Shown here in pieces: positions 57,741 through 64,000 of a DNA stretch of 64,000 bases (the first letter of the stretch is position 1; every line of letters starts with the position of its first letter). The stretch comes from Aplectana chamaeleonis (taxonomy: Eukaryota; Nematoda; Chromadorea; Rhabditida; Cosmocercidae). The notes beneath the pieces are model-generated. The model was not told the origin of the DNA. It searched no databases and saw nothing but the letters and a program-made list of their open reading frames with translations. The DNA lies in assembly GCA_029168955.1 (NCBI GenBank), contig JAPDOI010000416.1:92001-156000 (forward strand), in the 5' to 3' direction. A program made the translations under genes and the position numbers.

Positions 57741-58288
57741 CGGAGTAACTGGTTTGTGCGGGTTTCTTCTGTTTTTCTTCATTTTTTGTAGTTTCTTCTT
57801 TCTTTTGTCTCCTAGGGTCTTCACCTTTTTATAGAGCTGAAACTGAACTGATTTGCTGTTGATTCCGGGTTATTGATTTTTCTGCAATTGCGCGGGCTAT
57901 AGCGCGTTCCAGACGTAAGTTGTATGACATACATACATAGTCACCTTTTTCAGAATCACAAAGTCAAAACTGCGTTTTTTCGTAATTTTAACGCCCGAAA
58001 GAGGTCGGCGATTGAAACTAGGCTCAGTATAGGTCACTTTAAAATCGAAGCCACCCGTCTGGAGACATTTGCCGCCGAGCGGCGCCTCGGTTACGGGGCG
58101 GTTTTTTCGACCCTTGGTAACCGACGTCCCCTTCTCGGCTCTAATGGAACCAATCGACCTGGAACCCAGCGGTAACGTTTTTTGTGATCCTCTTGCCAAT
58201 AAGCAGTGCACCAGTCCAAGCCGGAAAACTCGCCTAGTCACCTTTTTCAGATCTGTCAGGTTCGAACACGTTACACTCTTGATGTTGA

Positions 58289-59299
58289 AAAAATGAGGAG
58301 GCCAGACGATGATGCCTTACATTTATTGGACTCGCCACAACATTTTTACCATTAAAATTTTGCTGCTTCTCCTCCGCAATCACCTCCACAGGACTCGGCG
58401 TCTCCACATCAACAATTTCCTGCTCATCTTCCGCAAACACCTACACACGACCCTGAGTCTCCAAATCAAGATCCTACTCCAGAAACAACTACACGACACA
58501 TCACTGCTACTACACAAGCGGCTTCTGTGGTAGTGGATCCCAACCAGCTCTCAAAAATGATTGATAATGCTTTTTGTAAAGCTATGGCGAGGGTTGAAAT
58601 CAAAGTCGATGCCCACTCTGCGCAGACATTTCGGAGTTCTCGAAAACATGGGTGTTAATATATTAGGATCAATTTGAGAAAAAAACGAAATGGCTGATGA
58701 GGAAATCGAAATGACCAAAATGGACGTCTCAAAGCGTTACGGAATATACCGCGATAACAACGAGGACCTGCACTTCCGATCGCAGCTACAACGCATACGT
58801 GTTAGGAACATTCCATTTTCGAATGTGTTTATAGAAGCCGTGGTTAAAGACTAGAAATGGCTGGAGTACTACGAGGACCGGAGCCGCCCCGAGGCTGGCT
58901 TCTTTCGTTGCAAGCTTTGCGATGATCGTCACAGTGTACCAAAAAACCTTATGGATTTACCAGACGAGAGTGATGCTCATGTTGAAATGGATTCCAATGG
59001 AGGCGAGGTTTACGACCTTACTTCGAATTTCGATTTGTGTGCACAATACGGAAGTGCAAACTGAGGCTCCCCATCTCTCAACTACAACTCAATCAGAAAG
59101 ATCACTGAGAGGTAGCAAAAGAACTCACACCGGTCGCAACATCGCAGACTAACCAACCAAGGACGTCGATAAAAACTATCTCGGATATAACGTCGTGTAT
59201 TGTCTCAAAGGACTAATGCACGACTACGTCGACTCGAAAGCAGGCATGAATATGTGGCGACAAACTCTCAGGCGGCATAATTCGCGGGCCAGCACAAAG
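58289..59299 (+). pseudogene. hAT-type transposase, N-terminal part
   Basis: Three collinear pieces. 58289-58656: MRRPDDDALHLLDS, then one TAA, then a Pro/Gln-rich stretch ending DPNQLSKMIDNAFCKAMARV. 58690-59064: MADEEIEMTKMDVSKRYG, one TAG (58852-58854), then WLEYYEDRSRPEAGFFRCKLC, a zinc-finger-like start common in hAT proteins. 59167-59299: NVVYCLKGLMHDYVDSK and MWRQTLRRHNSRASTK. The continuation is at 63607 after the Penelope insertion. Family assignment rests mainly on the downstream piece. Confidence 0.55.
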
Positions 59300-59365
59300 T
59301 AATCCACGATATTCCAGTTGTGTGATGGTGTTGTACTCGACACGAGGTTGATAGTAGTTCTTTAT

Positions 59366-59401
59366 GGCTTACGTTTCGGAGAAACCTCCTTCTTCAGAGC
59401 C
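59366..59401 (-). ncRNA. Hammerhead-ribozyme-like motif, left end
   Basis: Reverse complement of the motif at 63476-63511: GGCT, CTGAAGA, a GGAG/CTCC stem II with GTTT loop, GAAACGTA, AGCC. All core positions are kept. Confidence 0.62.
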
Positions 59402-59596
59402 TGAAAAGATCAAATAAGAACTGCGTTTACCCGGCCAAACATCTCCTAAACTCCACTAAAATCGAGAACCTATTTTCTGTCACGTAGGTTAGAGAAGAAA
59501 ACAGAGAATATACCGCACCTAGCCAAGAACTCGCTAGTGATCAGAGCAGCGTAGAACGTCGATGAAGGAAAACGCCGTAGACCACCCTTTGAGATG

Positions 59597-60169
59597 CTAG
59601 AAGGCGAGTCTTACGTATGGCCTGAGCTCCCGGGTTATATAGAGACCTTCTCCCTTCCGGTTAATTTGCGGATCATGAGCCTGTATGAAAAATGTCTCCA
59701 AGGTTTTTCGCGCCGCGGTGTCAGTCTCTCGGGCCATTATCTCGACCTTGATATCAAAGTTGTCGCCATTATGCGCAACGACCCGATGCGCCCCAAGCAC
59801 TGTAGCTTCCCGCTGCCTCTCCTTACCGACCAGGTGTTCTTTGATCCTGACATTCAGGGGCCGCGATGTTTCCCCGATGTATTTTCCGCCGCACAGCTGA
59901 CAAGAGATCAAATAGACCACACCGCAAGCAGTGCAGTCTCCATTCCTGCCAGCCGGGCAAATCACACAATCAGGTGTGGTACAAATGCGGTCATAAAGAC
60001 GATTACGAACCAGACAAGTTTTCAGGTTGTTTGGAGGAATGTCCACCAAGATCACGGAGTCATCCAGTCCCGTCTTTTTCAGACATTTTCTGATCGCAGC
60101 ACTCAGTTCGTCGGAGATAAACGGCATTTCGAAGGGAATTTTACCTTCAGTTGGACTCTCCTGCTTTTC
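59597..60169 (-). pseudogene. Penelope-like protein, minus copy, GIY-YIG nuclease
   Basis: Out of frame with the RT because of the 26-bp duplication. It has the Cys-rich lead CTTPDCVICPAGRNGDCTAC and GVVYLISCQLCGGKYIGETS with the downstream Arg and His of the nuclease fold (RPLNVRIKEH), then an acidic Glu-bearing region VEIMARETD. It ends LRPYVRLAF at 59597. It would nick target DNA for priming. Confidence 0.92.
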
Positions 60170-62105
60170 AGGATGCGATACAAGGTTTCTGCGCAAGGAT
60201 GCGATACAAGGTTTCTGCGCATGCGCGAATCAAATCCTCTGGAATATCCATTCAGATCGGCTATTTCGCGTGCCCTTTCAATGGATTCCATCTTTTCCTC
60301 CTCTCCGGTACACACGCTACTGGCTGTTCGGAACATGTTACCTAAAACAGCTCTTTTTGTCTGAGATGGATGTGCGGACCGGAAATGTACGATTATATTT
60401 TTACTTTGAGGTTTCCGGTACCATTTTGTAACATGTCCTCCATCACGTAAGTGAACCTGGACATTCAGAAAAGGTAGCCAATTTTCAACAGGCGTTTCCC
60501 TGGTGAACTTTATGTTTTCCGATTGAGAGTTCAGAGGGTCAAAGCACTGATTCATCTCTTCTTGTGTGTGGCAGACGATGAAACAGTCATCGATGTTCCT
60601 ACAATACACCATGGGGAGGCGAGCCAGTACTGGAGTTTCAATTTTCCCCATATAGGCGATCGCGAGAGTGGGTGCTAGCCGCTGTCCCATAGCAAGACCT
60701 CTGACCTGCTTGAAATAGCGGCCTGACCATCTGAAAATATTGCAGCTAAGGCTCTCCTTTATGAGCGTCATGATCTGACCAATGGATAACCCAAACATGC
60801 TAACAGAACCTTGGTTTTGGGTGAGCAACTCGAATACGGCCTGCATTGCGTGCTCGTTACTCACATTGGTGTACAACGCGGTAACATCAAAGGACTCCAT
60901 AAAGGCATGGTTGTTCAAATTAGCGCTACGCAAATTGTCGAGGAAACCGCGGGTGTTCGGAAGGTGCGCTGGGACAAAGTTTAGCAGTTGTTTTAGGACA
61001 CAATTCACGAACCAAGCAATTCTATCTGTAGGTCCGCCCACGCAGCTGATAATTGGCCTAACCTTGATCGCGGTGGGGGAAATTGAGGCCACATCTTCTC
61101 CTTGTGGAAGTTTGTGCGTTTTCACGAGTAGGTAGAGGACAGGGCAGCTTGGCGTCTCGATTTTGAGAGGTGTGACAAAACTGGGGCTTAAACCAGCCGC
61201 CTTTCCCACTTTTACCCACTCCCTGTTCAGTCTGCGATAATGGGTTTGAAATTCCTTTACGGATGAAGGATTGTAAATTGACACATCCTGGAGGTGGTTT
61301 TCCGTGATTGCAGTGTCAATTTGGTTAGGAATTACCACAAACTCCCCTCCTTTGTCACTGACGGACAAACGCATCGCCTTAGACTCAACAGACTGACGAA
61401 TTTCCCTGATACCGCACAGTTGGGCAGGAGACAGATTTTGAGAGATGTTTTGCCTGCGCGCCCTTTCGAACACTTTGAAAACCTCGTCCGCAAAAATGCG
61501 AAAACTGATGTCAGAAGCTAGGTAAGGATCTTGTTGTTTGAAAAATGTGCTGGGAAACGGCACTCGAGGCAGGGCTCCAGCTGGGTCGCGGGTCACACCA
61601 TCACTGAATCTAGCCTTGTGGCGTAGACGGTCTTGAAGTCCGTGAAGACTACAGATAACTTTGCGCATGGTGACTGCTGAAATAGGCTGAGATGGAGAGA
61701 AACTGGGACCCATTTCCAAAACTGAACGCGCATTTTCGGAAAGGTCGAAGTCGCCCAACACGGTAACTCTAGGCTCAGTTGAAACCGGTTCCCTTATGAC
61801 TTCAATGGTCGAAACACCAGCATTTCCGGAAGATGCGATAGTCAATGTTTCCCTACCCGACCCCCGCGACATACTCAAGAGTTTCTCGAATTTCTCTTGT
61901 GGAGATTTCTTGACATTAGACCGGATAGAATCACAGATCGTCTTTGATCCGTCCACGATTCTCCTCCAAACGTGATCACTCAAAAATACAACACAATACT
62001 GTTCCTTAGACATACACTTACGTAACATAGAAAACATATTATCTCTTCTTGAACGAAGTGCTAGGCGCAGGAGTCGTAGCTCGATGTTGGATATTGAGCG
62101 GTCGT
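60170..62105 (-). pseudogene. Penelope-like protein, minus copy, RT part
   Basis: The open frame runs 60103-62121 (672 codons). RT blocks: KVRPIISCVGGPTDRIAWF, motif A SFDVTALYTNV, motif B QVRGLAMGQRLAPTLAIA, motif C YCRNIDDCFIV (Asn where the other copy has Tyr; the two Asp are kept) and thumb HFRSAHPSQTKRAVL. The first codons (MDNP) are antisense of the other copy across the junction, so the native start is missing. A 26-bp tandem duplication (60170-60195 and 60196-60221) shifts the frame before the nuclease. Everything after RRNLVSHP in this frame is nonsense. Confidence 0.93.
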
Positions 62106-63280
62106 TCCTTGGGTTATCCATTGGTCAGATCATGACGCTCATAAAGGAGAGCCTTAGCTGCAATATTTTCAGGTGGTCAGGCCGCTATTTCAAGCAGGTC
62201 AGAGGTCTTGCTATGGGACAGCGGCTAGCACCCACTCTCGCGATCGCCTCTATGAGGAAAATTGAAACTCCGGTACTGGCCCGCCTCCCCATGGTGTATT
62301 GTAGGTACATCGATGACTGTTTCATCGTCTGCCACACACAAGAAGAGATAGATCAGTGCTTTGACCCTCTGAACTCTCAATCGGAAAACATAAAGTTCAC
62401 CAGGGAAACGCCTGTTGAAAATTGGCTACCTTTTCTGAATGTCCAGGTCCACTTACGTGATGGAGGACTTGTTACAAAATGGTACCGGAAACCTCAAAGT
62501 AAAAATATAATCGTACATTTCCGGTCCGCACATCCATCTCAGACAAAAAGAGCTGTTTTAGGTAACATGTTCCGAACAGCCAGTAGCGTGTGTACCGGAG
62601 AGGAGGAAAAGATGGAATCCATTGAAAGGGCACGCGAAATAGCCGATCTGAATGGATATTCCAGAGGATTTGATTCGCGCAGGCGCAGAAACCTTGTATC
62701 GCATCCTGAAAACCAGGAGAGTCCAACTGAAGGTAAAATTCCCTTCGAAATGCCCTTTATCTCCGACGAACTGAGTGCTGCGATCAGAAAATGTCTGAAA
62801 AAGACGGGACTGGATGACTCCGTGATCTTGGTGGACATTCCTCCAAACAACCTGAAAACTTGTCTGGTTCGTAATCGTCTTTATGACCGCATTTGTACCA
62901 CACCTGATTGTGTGATTTGCCCAGCTGGCAGGAATGGAGACTGCACTGCTTGCGGTGTGGTCTATTTGATCTCTTGTCAGCTGTGCGGCGGAAAATACAT
63001 CGGGGAAACATCACGGCCCCTGCATGTCAGGATCAAACAACACCTGGTCGGTAAGGAGAGGCAGCGGGAAGCTACAGTGCTTGGGGCGCATCGGGTCGTT
63101 GCGCATAATGGCGACAACTTTGATATCAAGGTCGAGATAATGGCCCGAGAGACTGACACCGCGGCGCGAAAAACCTTGGAGGCATTTTTCATACAGGCTC
63201 ATGATCCGCAAATTAACCGGAAGGGAGAAGGTCTCTATATAACCCGGGAGCTCAGGCCATACGTAAGACTCGCCTTCTAA
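62106..63280 (+). pseudogene. Penelope-like protein, plus copy, RT 3' half and GIY-YIG
   Basis: One open frame (62084-63280) reads LSIGQIMTLIKESLSC, motif B GLAMGQRLAPTLAIA, motif C YCRYIDDCFIV, thumb, then an uninterrupted GIY-YIG domain (CQLCGGKYIGETSRPLHV) to RPYVRLAF. The fingers and motif A are absent (5' truncation at the head-to-head junction), so it cannot make an active RT. The 3' half shows the original in-frame RT-nuclease link broken in the minus copy. Confidence 0.93.
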
Positions 63281-63475
63281 CATCTCAAAGGGTGGTCTAC
63301 GGCGTTTTCCTTCATCGACGTTCTACGCTGCTCTGATCACTAGCGAGTTCTTGGCTAGGTGCGGTATATTCTCTGTTTTCTTCTCTAACCTACGTGACAG
63401 AAAATAGGTTCTCGATTTTAGTGGAGCTTAGGAGATGTTTGGCCGGGTAAACGCAGTTCTTATTTGATCTTTTCA

Positions 63476-63511
63476 GGCTCTGAAGAAGGAGGTTTCTCCG
63501 AAACGTAAGCC
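63476..63511 (+). ncRNA. Hammerhead-ribozyme-like motif, right end
   Basis: Core CTGAAGA (63480-63486), one unpaired A, GGAG (63488-63491), loop GTTT, CTCC (63496-63499), GAAA (63500-63503), then CGTA. Stem I is GGCT (63476-63479) with AGCC (63508-63511), extended by CTTT/AAAG beyond an internal loop. The very short ACGT stem III is the form known from Penelope-like elements, where it is thought to act in dimers. The predicted cleavage is after GTA. Confidence 0.65.
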
Positions 63512-63606
63512 ATAAAGAACTACTATCAACCCCGTGTCGAGTACAACACCATCACACAACTGGAATATCATCATGCCGAGGTTTATGGAGAGTCGCACTT
63601 GGAGAT

Positions 63607-63903
63607 TAATCCACGATAGATTTTTGGACCACCAGGACAACGAACTGAAGAAAGCAACAGGAGCTACAATTATATCAACTGCTATAGCATACACAATAGC
63701 CAAGGAGGGATTTTCTTTTGCCAAACAATTTCCACTCCTTTTAACAACAACGAAGACGGGAGCGATTGCTTCGGAAGCTCATTACGACGCAAGAAAAACT
63801 ACACGCATGATCAAGCAGTTCGCCATTAATATGAAATATGATCTCCTCAAGTATGTCATCAATAACGACTTGCCCATCTCATTTCTAACGGATGGTACCA
63901 CAG
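63607..63903 (+). pseudogene. hAT-type transposase, continuation after Penelope insertion
   Basis: LIHDRFLDHQDNELKKA, TTTKTGAIASEAHYDARKTT and NDLPISFLTDGTTG match the region before the catalytic core of hAT/ZNF862-like proteins (..SxLxDGTTD). It ends at a good donor, CAG|GTAATT (63904), so a next exon is expected beyond the window or the last 100 bp. The open frame's own ATG (63534) lies in the Penelope tail. The frame is shifted relative to the left piece. Confidence 0.58.
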
Positions 63904-64000
63904 GTAATTGAGTGAAATGGATTGTGTTTCTGCTGAAAACTGTATCTCCCGTCAATCGTCCCATGACCTTTCATCTCGTCCTCGTAGAAGTCGAAAGTGA

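Larger units (their letters stand above)
59312..63606. mobile_element. Penelope-like element, two head-to-head copies
   Basis: A long minus copy (59312 to about 62105) and a 5'-truncated plus copy (about 62106 to 63569) meet head to head. Both encode RT plus a C-terminal GIY-YIG nuclease and are almost identical over their shared part. TAATCCACGATA occurs at 59300-59311 and 63607-63618 (12 bp), the probable target duplication. About 37 extra bases (63570-63606) separate the plus terminus from the right target copy, like the short tails known in Penelope elements. Each end has a hammerhead-like motif. Confidence 0.93.

Noticed and set aside
59594..60431. 256- and 134-residue + frames
   Set aside because: Antisense of the Penelope-like GIY-YIG and RT coding sequence.

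Overview
The window is eukaryotic and most likely nematode DNA. One host gene is certain: the last four exons of UDP-glucose:glycoprotein glucosyltransferase (UGGT) on the + strand, at 28485-28586, 28647-28761, 36074-36190 and 37253-37402. One intron is only 60 bp and the acceptors are T-rich and end in CAG, which fits a nematode. The gene ends intact at 37402. Its penultimate intron (28762-36073) and probably a very long intron upstream of 28485 are filled with transposable elements.

Left third (1-28 kb). A minus-strand non-LTR retrotransposon (LINE copy 1, 1-2667) is cut by the window edge. It is followed by a long simple repeat (2829-3593) and a 4.2-kb foldback element (3612-7776). From 7784 to about 25830 lies one deep nest. 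A second copy of the same LINE family is split into 7784-10012, 20656-21361 and 25260-25808. A CR1-like LINE (10013-20655) is inserted in it, and that LINE is itself interrupted by a 2.2-kb hAT element (11128-13361) and a 4.4-kb TA-duplicating element (15500-19946). A second TA-duplicating element (21364-25258) interrupts the host LINE and carries a MULE-like relative that carries a hAT MITE. A third LINE fragment (26030-27170) and a 42-bp-period minisatellite lie just upstream of the UGGT exons.

Middle (28-42 kb). Inside UGGT introns are a hAT-type transposase relic, a third copy of the 2A/PHD LINE family (30590-35045, + strand) split by a 1.28-kb TIR element, and several MITEs. After the gene comes a 2.5-kb TTAA-type element with its own nested MITE.

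Right third (42-64 kb). This holds a 144-bp tandem array, a 5.5-kb inverted-repeat element with a MULE-like insertion bounded by an 11-bp target duplication, a CR1-like relic, a 4.0-kb TA-duplicating element, and a hAT-type transposase relic. The relic is broken by a Penelope-like element (59312-63606) made of two head-to-head copies, each ending in a hammerhead-ribozyme-like motif.

Apart from UGGT I see no intact host gene, no tRNA or rRNA gene and no CRISPR array. The main value of the window is the number of insertions whose target duplications or empty sites can be read directly, which gives a relative order of events.
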